64,000 nt of DNA. Origin: Oryzobacter faecalis (GTDB lineage: Bacteria; Actinomycetota; Actinomycetes; Actinomycetales; Dermatophilaceae). The DNA is taken from positions 186,001 through 250,000 of the forward strand of contig NZ_JBKOFW010000006.1 of assembly GCF_046764005.1 (NCBI RefSeq), given 5' to 3'. A model generated the notes under the pieces. It was not told where the DNA came from and did no database searches. It was given only the letters and a program-made list of their open reading frames with translations. Position 1 is the first letter of the stretch; each line of letters starts with the position of its first letter. The position numbers and the translations under genes were made by a program. Positions 31,490-40,757 of this stretch are shown in pieces.

Positions 31490-32983
31490 TCAGTTGCCGG
31501 TGAGCTTCTCGCGCAGCGCGGCCAGCGCCTCGTCGGAGGCGAGGGTGCCCTCGCTCGCCGGGGCCGGCGGACGCGGGGCGCTGCCGGTGTCGGACGAGGC
31601 GGCGCCGGACTCCGAGGAGTACGAGGTCTCGTTGCTGCCGCCGGCGGCCTCGGCGTCGGCCTTGGCGGCCGCGTCGACCTGGGCGCGGTGCGCCTCCCAG
31701 CGGGCGTGGGCCTCGGCGTACTGCTTCTCCCAGGTCTCCCGCTGCGACTCGAAGCCCTCGAGCCACTCGTTGGTCTCCGGGTCGAAGCCCTCGGGGTACT
31801 TGTAGTCACCCTTCTCGTCGTACTCGGCGGCCATGCCGTACAGGGTCGGGTCGAACTCGACCTGGTTGGCGCCGTCCTCGTTCGCCTGCTTGAGCGAGAG
31901 CGAGATGCGGCGACGCTCGAGGTCGATGTCGATGACCTTGACGAAGATGTCGGTGCCGACGGTGACGACCTGCTCGGGCAGCTCGACGTGGCGCTCGGCC
32001 AGCTCGGAGATGTGCACCAGGCCCTCGATGCCGTCGTCGACGCGGACGAACGCACCGAACGGGACGAGCTTGGTGACCTTGCCCGGGACGACCTGACCGA
32101 TCGCGTGGGTCCGGGCGAAGTGCTGCCACGGGTCCTCCTGGGTCGCCTTCAGCGACAGGGAGACGCGCTCGCGGTCCATGTCGACGTCGAGGACCTCGAC
32201 GGTGACCTCGTCGCCGACCTCGACGACCTCGGACGGGTGGTCGATGTGCTTCCAGGACAGCTCGGAGACGTGGACGAGACCGTCGACGCCGCCGAGGTCC
32301 ACGAACGCACCGAAGTTGACGATCGAGGACACGACACCGGAGCGGACCTGGCCCTTGCCGAGCTCCTTGAGGAAGGTCGTGCGGACCTCGCTCTGGGTCT
32401 GCTCCAGCCACGCACGGCGCGACAGGACCACGTTGTTGCGGTTCTTGTCGAGCTCGATGATCTTGGCCTCGATCTCCTTGCCGACGTAGGGCTGGAGGTC
32501 GCGGACGCGGCGCATCTCGACGAGCGAGGCCGGGAGGAAGCCCCGCAGGCCGATGTCGAGGATGAGGCCACCCTTGACGACCTCGATGACGGAGCCGGTG
32601 ACGACGCCGTCCTCCTCCTTGATCTTCTCGATCGTGCCCCAGGCGCGCTCGTACTGGGCGCGCTTCTTGGACAGGATCAGGCGACCCTCCTTGTCCTCCT
32701 TCTGGAGGACCAGGGCCTCGACCTCGTCGCCGACGGAGACGACCTCGTTCGGGTCGACGTCGTGCTTGATGGACAGCTCGCGCGAGGGGATGACGCCCTC
32801 GGTCTTGTAGCCGATGTCGAGCAGGACCTCGTCGCGGTCCACCTTGACGATGCGGCCCTCGACGATGTCGCCGTCGTTGAAGTGCTTGATCGTCGCGTCG
32901 ATCGCGGCGAGGAGGTCTTCCTCGGTGCCGATGTCGTTGATGGCAACCTGAGGGGCGGTCGTGTCGACCGTGCTGGCAGTCAT
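31490..32983 (-). CDS. rpsA: 30S ribosomal protein S1
   Basis: A 497-residue ribosomal protein S1 with four S1 RNA-binding repeats, at about residues 36-105, 122-187, 208-277 and 294-363. Signatures are GRIVKVDRDEVLLDIGYKTEG, GGLILDIGLRGFLPASLVE, VNFGAFVDLGGVDGLVHVSEL and VPFGAFVRVDDGIEGLVHISEL. The C-terminal ~130 residues are an acidic, Ser/Ala-rich tail, as in other actinobacterial S1 proteins. S1 helps recruit structured mRNA to the 30S subunit. ATG 32983 has only a weak ribosome-binding site (GGAG about 12 nt upstream) within a leader of about 80 nt, consistent with the translational self-control known for rpsA in other bacteria. Confidence 0.97.
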   Translation of the reverse strand: MTASTVDTTAPQVAINDIGTEEDLLAAIDATIKHFNDGDIVEGRIVKVDRDEVLLDIGYKTEGVIPSRELSIKHDVDPNEVVSVGDEVEALVLQKEDKEGRLILSKKRAQYERAWGTIEKIKEEDGVVTGSVIEVVKGGLILDIGLRGFLPASLVEMRRVRDLQPYVGKEIEAKIIELDKNRNNVVLSRRAWLEQTQSEVRTTFLKELGKGQVRSGVVSSIVNFGAFVDLGGVDGLVHVSELSWKHIDHPSEVVEVGDEVTVEVLDVDMDRERVSLSLKATQEDPWQHFARTHAIGQVVPGKVTKLVPFGAFVRVDDGIEGLVHISELAERHVELPEQVVTVGTDIFVKVIDIDLERRRISLSLKQANEDGANQVEFDPTLYGMAAEYDEKGDYKYPEGFDPETNEWLEGFESQRETWEKQYAEAHARWEAHRAQVDAAAKADAEAAGGSNETSYSSESGAASSDTGSAPRPPAPASEGTLASDEALAALREKLTGN

Positions 32984-33071
32984 GTAGTAGGAACTCCGAT
33001 GTGGACAGATGGCTTCGATGGGTTGGTTCGGGCGCGCGCGTGAGCCACAGAGGTCACACGAATGCTGTCCC

Positions 33072-33101
33072 AGCCTACCCGTGCGCGCACGCGCCGGGCA
33101 A
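33072..33101 (-). promoter_or_regulatory. Promoter of rpsA with leader of about 80 nt
   Basis: On the minus strand TTGCCC (complement of 33096-33101) and TAGGCT (complement of 33072-33077) are separated by 18 bp, a good -35/-10 pair. Transcription would start near 33065, giving a leader before the ATG at 32983. Confidence 0.55.
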
Positions 33102-33152
33102 AACGGCCCGGCTCGCCGCGACCGCGGGCCCTGGCGCCCCCCGGGTCCGCCC

Positions 33153-33953
33153 GTGAGCGAGGCCGCCCGCCGTCCCGTCGGTGACCGGGAGACCCGCGCG
33201 GCCAACCGTTCGTGGTGGGACGGCGAGGCCGACGACTACTACGCCGAGCACGGCGGCTTCCTCGGTGACGCCTCCTTCGTCTGGGGGCCCGAGGGGTGGA
33301 CCGAGGACGAGCTCGACCTCCTCGAGGTCCGCGACGGGATGACGGTGCTCGAGATCGGCGCCGGCGCGGCCCAGTGCTCGCGGTGGCTCGCCCGGGCGCA
33401 CGACGTCCGCGTCGTCGCGACCGACCTGTCGATGGGGATGCTGCGCCGGGCCCGCGTGCTCGATGCCGCCGCCCCCGACCACGCGCCCCTCCCCTACCTC
33501 CAGGTCGACGGCACGGTGCTCCCGCTTGCCGACGCCAGCGTCGACCGGGTCTTCACCGCCTACGGGGTCGTTCCCTTCGTCGCCGACAGCGGCGCCGTCC
33601 TCGCCGAGGCGGCCCGCGTCCTGCGCCCCGGCGGGCGGTTCGTGTTCTCGACGTCGCACCCCGTGCGCTGGGCCTTCCCGGACGACCCGGGCCCGCACGG
33701 GCTGACCGCGAGGACGTCCTACTTCGACCGCACGCCCTACGTCGAGAGCGAGGCGGGGGTGGTCACCTACGCCGAGCACCACCGCACCCTCGGCGACCTC
33801 GTCCGCCAGGTCCACGCCGCGGGGCTCGTCCTCGTGGACCTCGTCGAGCCCGAGTGGCCGGCACGCAACGAGGCCACGTGGGGCGGCTGGTCGCCCCTGC
33901 GGGGGCGGGTCCTGCCGGGCACGGCGATCCTCGTCTGCGACCGTCCCTCCTGA
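33153..33953 (+). CDS. Class I SAM-dependent methyltransferase
   Basis: A 266-residue methyltransferase of the Methyltransf_11 type. Motif I, VLEIGAGAAQCSRWLA, is near residue 65, the acidic residue after strand 2 is in VVATDLSMGML, and motif IV is in VDRVFTAYGVVPFVADSG. RVLRPGGRFVFSTSHPVRWAF is the post-motif loop typical of this family. The GTG 33153 start precedes ANRSWWDGEADDYYAEHGGFLGD, the conserved N-terminus in actinobacterial members. The substrate is unknown; a small metabolite is likely. It is divergent from rpsA and convergent with the DUF3068 gene, and probably independently expressed. Confidence 0.88.
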   Translation: MSEAARRPVGDRETRAANRSWWDGEADDYYAEHGGFLGDASFVWGPEGWTEDELDLLEVRDGMTVLEIGAGAAQCSRWLARAHDVRVVATDLSMGMLRRARVLDAAAPDHAPLPYLQVDGTVLPLADASVDRVFTAYGVVPFVADSGAVLAEAARVLRPGGRFVFSTSHPVRWAFPDDPGPHGLTARTSYFDRTPYVESEAGVVTYAEHHRTLGDLVRQVHAAGLVLVDLVEPEWPARNEATWGGWSPLRGRVLPGTAILVCDRPS

Positions 33954-33963
33954 CGGGTGCCGC

Positions 33964-34902
33964 TCAGCGAGCGGTGGCCACCGCGCCGCCGCGGCCCGGG
34001 GACGTCGTGCGGCCGTCCTCGCTGCGTCGGCTGGTGCGGGCGAGGAGGATACCGACCGCGAGGGCGACGAGCCCGACGAGACCGCCGACGAGCGGGACGG
34101 TCGAGGTCAGCAGCGCGAGGCGCGAGCCGTTGTCCTTGGCGGCCGCGACGTTGGCGGCGACCGTCTCGTCGGTGAAGCCGTAGTCGAGCTGGAGGAACGT
34201 GTCGCCGGTGTCGGCGACGGTGCGGGTCTGGCTCTCGTTCTGGTCGATGATCGACCCGGTGCGCGGGTCGACCCACATCGTCTTCTCGGTCGAGTACTTG
34301 CCGGCGACGCCGTCGGTGATCTCGATGTCACCGTCGGTCACGGTGATGAGGAAGCGGTAGGTCTCGAGGCCGTCGATGTCCTCGGCGTCCTGGAAGACGG
34401 CGTCGACGGCCTGCCCGACGTAGCCGTCCCAGAACCTGTAGGTGCGCTGCTCGACGTCGAAGGGGAACTTGTTGACCAGGCCCTCCTTCGGCTCCGCCTC
34501 GGCCGGGAGGTTCTCGAAGTCGGCCACGGCCTCGGCGGTGCGCCGGTCGACGGCGAAGGTGTCGGTGCCCGCCGAGACGAGGCGCTTCTCCGGGTCGTCC
34601 GCCGACACGCAGTCGGGGGCGTCGCCGGTGGGGTCCTTGAGCAGGCAGGTCGAGTTCTGGAAGAGCACGACGTCGTCGGTGCTCAGCTCGGAGTCGGCGT
34701 GCGTCGTGCTCGTCGCCCGCACCTTGATCGAGTCCAGGCTCGTGCCGTTGGAGATCTGGGCGTCGCCGGTGAGCCGGGTGACGCTGTCGACGTCGAGGGG
34801 GGTCTTCTTCACCTGACCGGGCGCCCACAGCGCGGCCAGCGCGGCGACTGCCACGAGGAACGCGCCGATGAAGACGAGCAGCTTGGTCACGACACCGCGC
34901 AC
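33964..34902 (-). CDS. DUF3068 (PorA-family) membrane-anchored surface protein
   Basis: A 312-residue DUF3068 protein. An N-terminal membrane helix (VTKLLVFIGAFLVAVAALAAL) and a C-terminal one (LVGGLVGLVALAVGILL) flank a long extracytoplasmic domain rich in beta-structure, with TYRFWDGYVGQAVDAVFQ and GLETYRFLITV. Two cysteines (STCLLKD, APDCVSAD) could form a disulfide. The tail is basic and cytoplasmic. GTG 34902 is preceded by GGAGGG at good spacing, which decides the start. The family is confined to actinobacteria and has no firm function; some members are named PorA-like. Neighbouring genes for surface glycan modification suggest a cell-envelope role. Confidence 0.85.
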   Translation of the reverse strand: MRGVVTKLLVFIGAFLVAVAALAALWAPGQVKKTPLDVDSVTRLTGDAQISNGTSLDSIKVRATSTTHADSELSTDDVVLFQNSTCLLKDPTGDAPDCVSADDPEKRLVSAGTDTFAVDRRTAEAVADFENLPAEAEPKEGLVNKFPFDVEQRTYRFWDGYVGQAVDAVFQDAEDIDGLETYRFLITVTDGDIEITDGVAGKYSTEKTMWVDPRTGSIIDQNESQTRTVADTGDTFLQLDYGFTDETVAANVAAAKDNGSRLALLTSTVPLVGGLVGLVALAVGILLARTSRRSEDGRTTSPGRGGAVATAR

Positions 34903-35092
34903 AGGGACCCTCCGTTGGATGTGAAGTGCTGCCGCAGCGTAGCAGTGACGAAACTCGCCGGTAACCACAACGTGGGGTGTCGGCGAGCCACGTGCGTCAC
35001 ACCCTTCCGGGGGGCCGGACAGTGCTTCCCCGACCCTTCCGGAGGGCCGACCCGGCACCCCCGGAGCGGCCCGGCGGGCTCGCGTCCTCGAC

Positions 35093-35098
35093 TACGAT
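35093..35098 (+). promoter_or_regulatory. -10 box of a leaderless transcript (third acyltransferase)
   Basis: TACGAT followed by eight bases and the ATG at 35107. Confidence 0.5.
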
Positions 35099-35106
35099 TC
35101 GGCCCC

Positions 35107-36282
35107 ATGGCGAACGGGGGCACGCACCGTGCACGTCCCCGCACCGCGGCCCTCGACGGGCTGCGCGGTGCGGCGATGCTCCTCGTGCTGCTCTCGCACG
35201 GATGGGCCCTGTGGTCCACCGCCCCCCTCGAGGGCTTCCCGCCGCTGCTCCACGTCCTGCAGAGCGGCAACCTCGCCGTCTCGGTCTTCCTCGTCGTCGC
35301 CGGCTTCCTCCTCACCCGCTCGCTCATCGGGCCCGGGACCGAGGAGGACGACGCGGGCCGGGTCGGCACCATCGCCGCCGCCCGTCCCCTCGAGGCGGTG
35401 CTCTCCCGCGTGGTCCGGGTCAGCGCCCAGGTCTACGTGCTCCTGGCCGTCGTCGTCGTCGTCGCCCTCGTCGACCCCAAGGAGCTCCTCACCCTCGACA
35501 TGACGTTCGCGACCGTCGTCGCCGTCGCCACGTACACGTGGAACTGGTACCTCCAGACCAGCTCCCCCGTCGCCCGCCCCGACCTCGGGCACCTCTGGTA
35601 CACGGCCGTCTACGTGCAGGTGACCATCGTCCTCGTCCTCCTCGTCCGCTCGCTGCGGCACCGGCGCCTCGTCCTCCTCGCGCTCGTGGCGGCGCTGCTC
35701 CTCGCGTGCACCGCATGGCGTGCGCACGTCGGGGTCTCCGAGGGCGCCTACTTCTCGCTGCTGCGCACGACGACGCGGATGGACGGGATGCTGTGGGGGG
35801 CGCTCGTCGCCCTCGCCTGGCCGTGGCTGGTCCGTGCCCGGGCCCACGCGACGACCATCGCCGGCTGGTCGCTCCTGGGGCTGCTCGGGCTCGTCCTCGC
35901 CATCGGCAACTCGATGACGTACATGGGCTGGGGCGGCGTGGGCGTCAACCTCTGCGTCGCCGCGTTCGTCGTCGCGACCCCCGGGCTGGCCGAGCACCCG
36001 CGGTGGGAACGGCTGGTCGCGTGGTCCCCCCTCGTCGTCCTCGGACGCAGCTCGCTCGCTGTGTACGTCTGGCACTACCCCGTGTTCTTCATGATCGCCC
36101 GGCACGGTGGCGCATGGCCCACGGCCGCGAAGGTCGGGCTGGCCGTGGCGGTCATCGTCGTGGCCGTGCTCCTCACGACCCGATGGGTCGAGCGACCCGC
36201 GGCCCGCGCCATGGACCGGCTGCTCCGCCGGGAGGGCGCGCTGGCGCCGGCCGGGGAACCCTTCCGCGAACCACGTCGCTGA
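35107..36282 (+). CDS. Membrane acyltransferase (acyltransferase 3/OafA type), third copy
   Basis: A 391-residue third member of the same family in this window. TAALDGLRGAAMLLVLLSHGW at the N-terminus, ARPDLGHLWYTAVYVQVTIV in the middle (GHLWY retained as in the first copy) and LAVYVWHYPVFFMIARHG at the end are the family blocks. About ten membrane helices are predicted. It has its own leaderless-type promoter rather than being part of the operon at 29-31 kb. The three paralogues could acylate different positions of one glycan or different glycans. It is convergent with the 2-oxoglutarate oxygenase gene. Confidence 0.9.
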   Translation: MANGGTHRARPRTAALDGLRGAAMLLVLLSHGWALWSTAPLEGFPPLLHVLQSGNLAVSVFLVVAGFLLTRSLIGPGTEEDDAGRVGTIAAARPLEAVLSRVVRVSAQVYVLLAVVVVVALVDPKELLTLDMTFATVVAVATYTWNWYLQTSSPVARPDLGHLWYTAVYVQVTIVLVLLVRSLRHRRLVLLALVAALLLACTAWRAHVGVSEGAYFSLLRTTTRMDGMLWGALVALAWPWLVRARAHATTIAGWSLLGLLGLVLAIGNSMTYMGWGGVGVNLCVAAFVVATPGLAEHPRWERLVAWSPLVVLGRSSLAVYVWHYPVFFMIARHGGAWPTAAKVGLAVAVIVVAVLLTTRWVERPAARAMDRLLRREGALAPAGEPFREPRR

Positions 36283-36300
36283 GGGTCCGCGTCCCCGCGG

Positions 36301-37143
36301 TCAGCCGCGGCGGCGCAGGCGGGCGAGGCCGCCGAGGACGCGCTGCACCGCGGCGTCCGAGATGCCGAGGCGGCGCTTGGCCCGGTCGTAGAGGTCGAGG
36401 GCGCTGCGGTCGGCCCAGATGGCGACCCGCTTCACACCGTCCCCGGGGCGCGCCCGGTAGTTGGTCGAACGGCGGACCGGTTCGTCCTCGACGGTGAAGT
36501 AGTAGAGCGCGAGCGACCGGCGGGCCTCCCCCTCCGGGCAGGTCAGCGGGTCGGGGTGTCCGTGGAAGCTGTCGAGCGAGGTCGTGAAGACGAGCATCCG
36601 GTTGCCCCGAGGGGTGACCCGGGCCCGGCACGCGGTCATGCCGGCGTCCCAGAGCTCGAGCTGGCCGCCCCACTCCTGCGGCCACTCCTCGTTGAGGTAC
36701 AGGAGGATGTTGACCCGCCGCGCCCAGGTCTCGTGGACGTGGTGGGTCGAGAAGTCCGCGTGGATGTTGAGGTGCCCACCGCGCAGGGTCTGGTGCAGAC
36801 CCCCGCCGTCCATCGACCAGTCGGCGATGAGCCCCCGGATGCCTGTGAGGCCCTCGAGGTAGGTGACGAACTCGGGCGAGCACAGCTCCTTGGCGACGGC
36901 CGACAGCGTCGAGCCCCACGTGTCCGGCGCGGTGTTGCTGTACTTCGTCTCGTTGACGTGCAGGTACCCGCGCCAGAACGGGTCGTCGACCCCCGGGAAC
37001 TCGGCCACGGCCGCCTCGAACGCCTCGGTCGTGAGGACGTCGTCGACAACGGTGTGCGGGAACGGGACCGCCGCGGCGTACTCGGCCGAACGCCGCGGGA
37101 GCTCGGCGCGAAGGCGCCCGAGGTCGACGAGGGAGCCGGACAT
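36301..37143 (-). CDS. 2-oxoglutarate/Fe(II)-dependent oxygenase
   Basis: A 280-residue non-haem iron oxygenase of the prolyl-hydroxylase-like 2OG superfamily. The iron triad is His128 and Asp130 in NIHADFS, plus His194 or His196 in SLDSFHGHPDPL. The Arg that binds 2-oxoglutarate is in EARRSLALYYF about 14 residues later. VNILLYLNEEWPQEWGGQLELWD is the characteristic strand region between them. Related proteins occur in cell-surface polysaccharide clusters, where they are thought to hydroxylate sugars or lipids; the setting here next to glycosyltransferases agrees. ATG 37143 has a CATAGT box seven bases upstream. It is divergent from the GT2-methyltransferase gene. Confidence 0.88.
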   Translation of the reverse strand: MSGSLVDLGRLRAELPRRSAEYAAAVPFPHTVVDDVLTTEAFEAAVAEFPGVDDPFWRGYLHVNETKYSNTAPDTWGSTLSAVAKELCSPEFVTYLEGLTGIRGLIADWSMDGGGLHQTLRGGHLNIHADFSTHHVHETWARRVNILLYLNEEWPQEWGGQLELWDAGMTACRARVTPRGNRMLVFTTSLDSFHGHPDPLTCPEGEARRSLALYYFTVEDEPVRRSTNYRARPGDGVKRVAIWADRSALDLYDRAKRRLGISDAAVQRVLGGLARLRRRG

Positions 37144-37150
37144 GGCGCCT

Positions 37151-37156
37151 ACTATG
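37151..37156 (-). promoter_or_regulatory. -10 box of a leaderless transcript (2OG oxygenase)
   Basis: CATAGT on the minus strand, seven bases before the ATG at 37143. It lies in the 108-bp divergent region shared with the GT2-methyltransferase gene. Confidence 0.45.
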
Positions 37157-37251
37157 ACACGACGGCTGCGCAGGTTACCGGTGAGTCACCTACACTGCCT
37201 CCGATCCCCTCCGTCGTACCTGGTCGGCACCGCCGCCGAGAGGACTGCTCC

Positions 37252-38709
37252 ATGACCGTCGAGCCCGCCGACGTCATCGTCTCGCCCCGCGTCGGCGTCC
37301 TCGTCGTCGCGTACAACGCCGCGACGACCCTCGTCCGCACCCTCGACCGGCTGCCGGCCTCCTTCCGCGCCACCGTCGACCACGTCCTGCTCTCCGACGA
37401 CGCGAGCCAGGACGACACCTACGCGGTCGGCCTCGACTACCGGAACACCACCGACCTCCCGCTCACGGTCGTCCGCCACGACAAGAACCTCGGGTACGGC
37501 GGCAACCAGAAGGCCGGATACGCGTGGGCGATGAGCCACGGGCTCGACGTCGTCGTGCTGCTCCACGGCGACGGCCAGTACGCCCCGGAGGTCATCGAGG
37601 ACCTCGTGTCGCCGATCCTCGAGGGCCGCGCCGACGCCGTGTTCGGGTCCCGGATGATGGTGCGCGGGGGTGCCCTCAAGGGAGGGATGCCGCTGTACAA
37701 GTTCGTCGGCAACCGGATCCTGTCGACGTTCCAGAACGCGATGACGGGGTCGCGCCTCTCCGAGTGGCACAGCGGCTACCGGGCCTACCGGGTCGACGCG
37801 CTGCGTGACCTCGACCTCGCCTCGTACGCCGACGCCTTCGACTTCGACACCGAGATCATCCTCGGGCTCATCGCGGCCGGGAAGCGCATCGCCGAGGTCC
37901 CGATCCCCACGTACTACGGCGACGAGATCTGCTACGTCAACGGCCTGGGGTACGCCAAGGACGTGGCGAAGGACGTCATCCGCTACCGCGTGACCCGGAT
38001 GGGCTTCGGTCAGGGGTCGACCGGCGTCGACCCGACCGCCTACGAGCTCAAGCCGTCGGTGCACTCCAGCCACGGGCGCCTCCTCGCCTGGCTGGCGGCC
38101 GCCCCGCGTGGCGAGGTCCTGGACGTCGGCTGCTCCGACGGACGGTTCGGCGCCCTCGTGCGCGAGCAGGGCCACCGCGTCCACGGCGTGGACCTCGTCA
38201 AGCACGACGGCGTCGGGGAGCGCCTCGACGGCTTCGTCGAGGCGGACCTCAACACCGGGCTCCCCCGAGAGGTCGGCGGCGGCTTCGACCGGGTCGTCGC
38301 GGGCGACGTCCTCGAGCACGTCGTCGACCCCGCCGCCCTCCTCAGCGACATCGCCGCGCGCCTCGCGCCGGACGGCGAGATCCTCGTGTCGGTGCCGAAC
38401 TTCGGCCACTGGTACCCCCGCGGCAGGACCGCGCTCGGGCTGTTCGACTACGACACCCGCGGGCCCCTCGACCAGGGCCACGTCCGCTTCTTCACGCGCC
38501 GCAGCTTCGAGCGTCTCGTGCGGTCCTGCGGCCTGCGGGTCGTCGAGCGCGACGTCGTCGGGGTGCCCGTCGACGTCATCGAGCGCGGCGGCCCCGGAGG
38601 CCGCGTCGCCGACGCCGTGCGCGTCGCGAGCCGGGCCGAGCGGGCCGCGGCCCACGCGTGGCCGACGATGTTCGGCTACCAGCTGCTCTACCGCCTCGCT
38701 CCGGCGTGA
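37252..38709 (+). CDS. Glycosyltransferase family 2 fused to a SAM methyltransferase
   Basis: A 485-residue two-domain enzyme. Residues about 10-240 are a GT2 glycosyltransferase with VGVLVVAYNAATTLVRTLD, SDDASQDDT, KNLGYGGNQKAGYAWA and the donor-metal motif HGDGQYAP (DxD-like). SEWHSGYRAYR is the usual acceptor loop of dolichyl-phosphate or polyprenyl-phosphate sugar synthases. Residues about 275-440 are a class I methyltransferase with EVLDVGCSDGRFGALV and VAGDVLEHVVDPAALL. The fused domains suggest transfer of a sugar to a carrier lipid or glycan and methylation in the same pathway. ATG 37252 has GAGAGGA upstream. The next gene overlaps by GTGA, so this starts the glycan operon running to 41875. 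Confidence 0.9.
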   Translation: MTVEPADVIVSPRVGVLVVAYNAATTLVRTLDRLPASFRATVDHVLLSDDASQDDTYAVGLDYRNTTDLPLTVVRHDKNLGYGGNQKAGYAWAMSHGLDVVVLLHGDGQYAPEVIEDLVSPILEGRADAVFGSRMMVRGGALKGGMPLYKFVGNRILSTFQNAMTGSRLSEWHSGYRAYRVDALRDLDLASYADAFDFDTEIILGLIAAGKRIAEVPIPTYYGDEICYVNGLGYAKDVAKDVIRYRVTRMGFGQGSTGVDPTAYELKPSVHSSHGRLLAWLAAAPRGEVLDVGCSDGRFGALVREQGHRVHGVDLVKHDGVGERLDGFVEADLNTGLPREVGGGFDRVVAGDVLEHVVDPAALLSDIAARLAPDGEILVSVPNFGHWYPRGRTALGLFDYDTRGPLDQGHVRFFTRRSFERLVRSCGLRVVERDVVGVPVDVIERGGPGGRVADAVRVASRAERAAAHAWPTMFGYQLLYRLAPA

Positions 38710-40757
38710 CCGCTGCGGCGACGAGCGCCCGCCGCGTGCGGGTCGCCTCGGTCCTCGGCTGCCTCGTCGGAGCCGTCGCCCACCTCTCGGTGCTGCTCGA
38801 CCTGCGCTGGGCGCCGGGCCGGACGGCCATCGAGCTGCGGTACGCGTCGAACTTCTTCGAGCTCCAGGCGGCCTCGCTGCTCGAGGGACGGCTCGACGTG
38901 CCGGAGGGCAGCCTGGGCATCGAGGGCTTCGTCGTCGGCGGCCGCACCTTCATGTACTTCCCGCCGTTCCCGGCCCTCGTCCGCATGCCCGTCATGCTCG
39001 TCACCCGCGAGTTCGACGGGCGGCTCACGGTCCTGTCGATGGCGCTGGCCTGGCTCGTCCTCGCCGTCGTCGCGACCCGTCTCGTGTGGCTGTGCCGTCG
39101 GGTGGTCCACGGGCCCGACCGCCCTGTCGGCCGGCTCGAGGCCGCGCTCGTCGGCGTCGTCCTCGCCGCGATGACCGGAGGCACCGTCCTCACCTTCGAC
39201 GCCTCGCTGCCGTGGGTCTACCACGAGGTCTACACCTGGGCCGTGGCGACGGTCGTCGGCGCCCTCTACTGGCTGGCGCGCGTGCTCCACGAACCGTCGC
39301 GCCGCGCGCACGGCTGGCTCCTGGCCTTCGCGGCCGCTGCGGCGCTGACCCGCACGACGGGTGGGCTGGCCGTCTGCGGGGCGATCGGGCTGGCCGCCCT
39401 GTGGCGCTGGGCCGCCGGGCGTCGAGTGCGCCCGGGCCGGGCGGTGGTCGCCCTCCTCGTCGCCTCGCTGGTGCCGGCGCTCGCCTCGGTGACCCTCAAC
39501 CTCGCGAAGTTCGACCACCCCTACCTGTTCCCCCTGCGTGAGCAGGTGTGGACGGAGGTCAGCGAGCAACGCCGCGAGGCGCTCGAGGCCAACGGCGGCA
39601 CCATCACCGGTCCCCAGTTCCTCCCGACGACGTTGCCGACGTACTTCGGCGTCGAGGGCATCCGCTTCACGCCCTGGTTCCCCTGGGTGTCGGCGCCCGC
39701 CGACCCGCCGCCGGTGCACGCCGACGCCGTCTTCGACCAGACGTACCGGACCGCGAGCGTCACCGCGACGACGCCCCTCCTGCTCCTCCTCGCGGCACTG
39801 GCACTGCCCCTCGCGCTCACCCGCCGGGCCGCGACGAGAGCGGTGCTCGTGCCCCCGCTCCTCGGGTCGGCGGCCGTCGGGATGGGCGTGCTCATGTACG
39901 GGTACATCGCGAACCGCTACACGAGCGAGTTCGTGCCGTTCCTCGTCGTCGGCTCGGCGGTGACGGTGGCCACCCTCGCGCCGTACGCCCGGCGGCTCGG
40001 GCCCGTCGTCGGCGGCCTCCTGCTCGCGGGCGCGGCCGTGCTCACCGCGTACTCGCTCGCCGTCCACGCCCTCATGGGTCTGACGACGAGCGCGGTGACC
40101 GCCGGTGGGGACAGGCTCGTGCGCCACCTCGAGTGGCAGCGGGCCCTCTCCGGCGGGGAGGGGTCGGCGCAGGCCGGTCTCGTCGAGCAGGTCGACGGAC
40201 CGCCCGCCGCGCCCGGGACGCCGGACACGCTCGCGATGACGCCCGGTTGCGGGGCCCTCTACCTCGCGACGGGCGACCGGTACGAGCCCTGGGTCCTCGT
40301 CGAGGAGCGACCCACGGTGCTCGAGGTCGGCCTCGGTCGCGACATCGAGCCGGGCACGGTCCGGCTCGCGAGCGTCCTCGCGACCTCGGTGCGCGACGTC
40401 GACCTCGAGGTCCGCGACGACCACCACGTGCGGGTGGTCGTCCGCGACGCCTACGCCACGGTCGAGGGCCCGTGGTTCGGCGTCTACCCGACGACGACCT
40501 TCCGCCTCGCCATCGCCCCACGGCCCTCGGCCCAGCTCGCGACGGTGACGACGACGCCGGGCGGCTTCGTCGCCCAGGTCCCCTACGTGCGCCGGGACCT
40601 CGACTTCAACTCCGCACCGGGCCGGGTCGTCGTCGATGCCGGGGCCCCGGCCCGAGCCCGTGCCCTCGGGGCGACCGTGGTGCCGCGCGAGGGCCGTCCC
40701 CCCGCCCTGTGCGAGGGCCTGGCCCGCGACGCAGGCGTCCCGGGCACCGAACCGTGA
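38706..40757 (+). CDS. Large multi-span membrane protein, GT-C glycosyltransferase-like
   Basis: A 683-residue membrane protein starting at GTG 38706, which overlaps the previous stop. Eleven or so helices occupy residues 15-460. The remaining C-terminal part is a soluble, beta-rich, probably extracytoplasmic domain (DRYEPWVLVEERPTVLEVG onward). An acidic, aromatic first outside loop (RTAIELRYASNFFELQAASL) resembles the position of the catalytic loop in GT-C enzymes that use polyprenyl-phosphate sugars. There is no clear DxD in the first loop, so the enzymatic role is inferred. The operon with a GT2 protein that could make the lipid-linked sugar and a GT4 protein supports a role in surface polysaccharide assembly. 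Confidence 0.65.
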   Translation: MTAAATSARRVRVASVLGCLVGAVAHLSVLLDLRWAPGRTAIELRYASNFFELQAASLLEGRLDVPEGSLGIEGFVVGGRTFMYFPPFPALVRMPVMLVTREFDGRLTVLSMALAWLVLAVVATRLVWLCRRVVHGPDRPVGRLEAALVGVVLAAMTGGTVLTFDASLPWVYHEVYTWAVATVVGALYWLARVLHEPSRRAHGWLLAFAAAAALTRTTGGLAVCGAIGLAALWRWAAGRRVRPGRAVVALLVASLVPALASVTLNLAKFDHPYLFPLREQVWTEVSEQRREALEANGGTITGPQFLPTTLPTYFGVEGIRFTPWFPWVSAPADPPPVHADAVFDQTYRTASVTATTPLLLLLAALALPLALTRRAATRAVLVPPLLGSAAVGMGVLMYGYIANRYTSEFVPFLVVGSAVTVATLAPYARRLGPVVGGLLLAGAAVLTAYSLAVHALMGLTTSAVTAGGDRLVRHLEWQRALSGGEGSAQAGLVEQVDGPPAAPGTPDTLAMTPGCGALYLATGDRYEPWVLVEERPTVLEVGLGRDIEPGTVRLASVLATSVRDVDLEVRDDHHVRVVVRDAYATVEGPWFGVYPTTTFRLAIAPRPSAQLATVTTTPGGFVAQVPYVRRDLDFNSAPGRVVVDAGAPARARALGATVVPREGRPPALCEGLARDAGVPGTEP

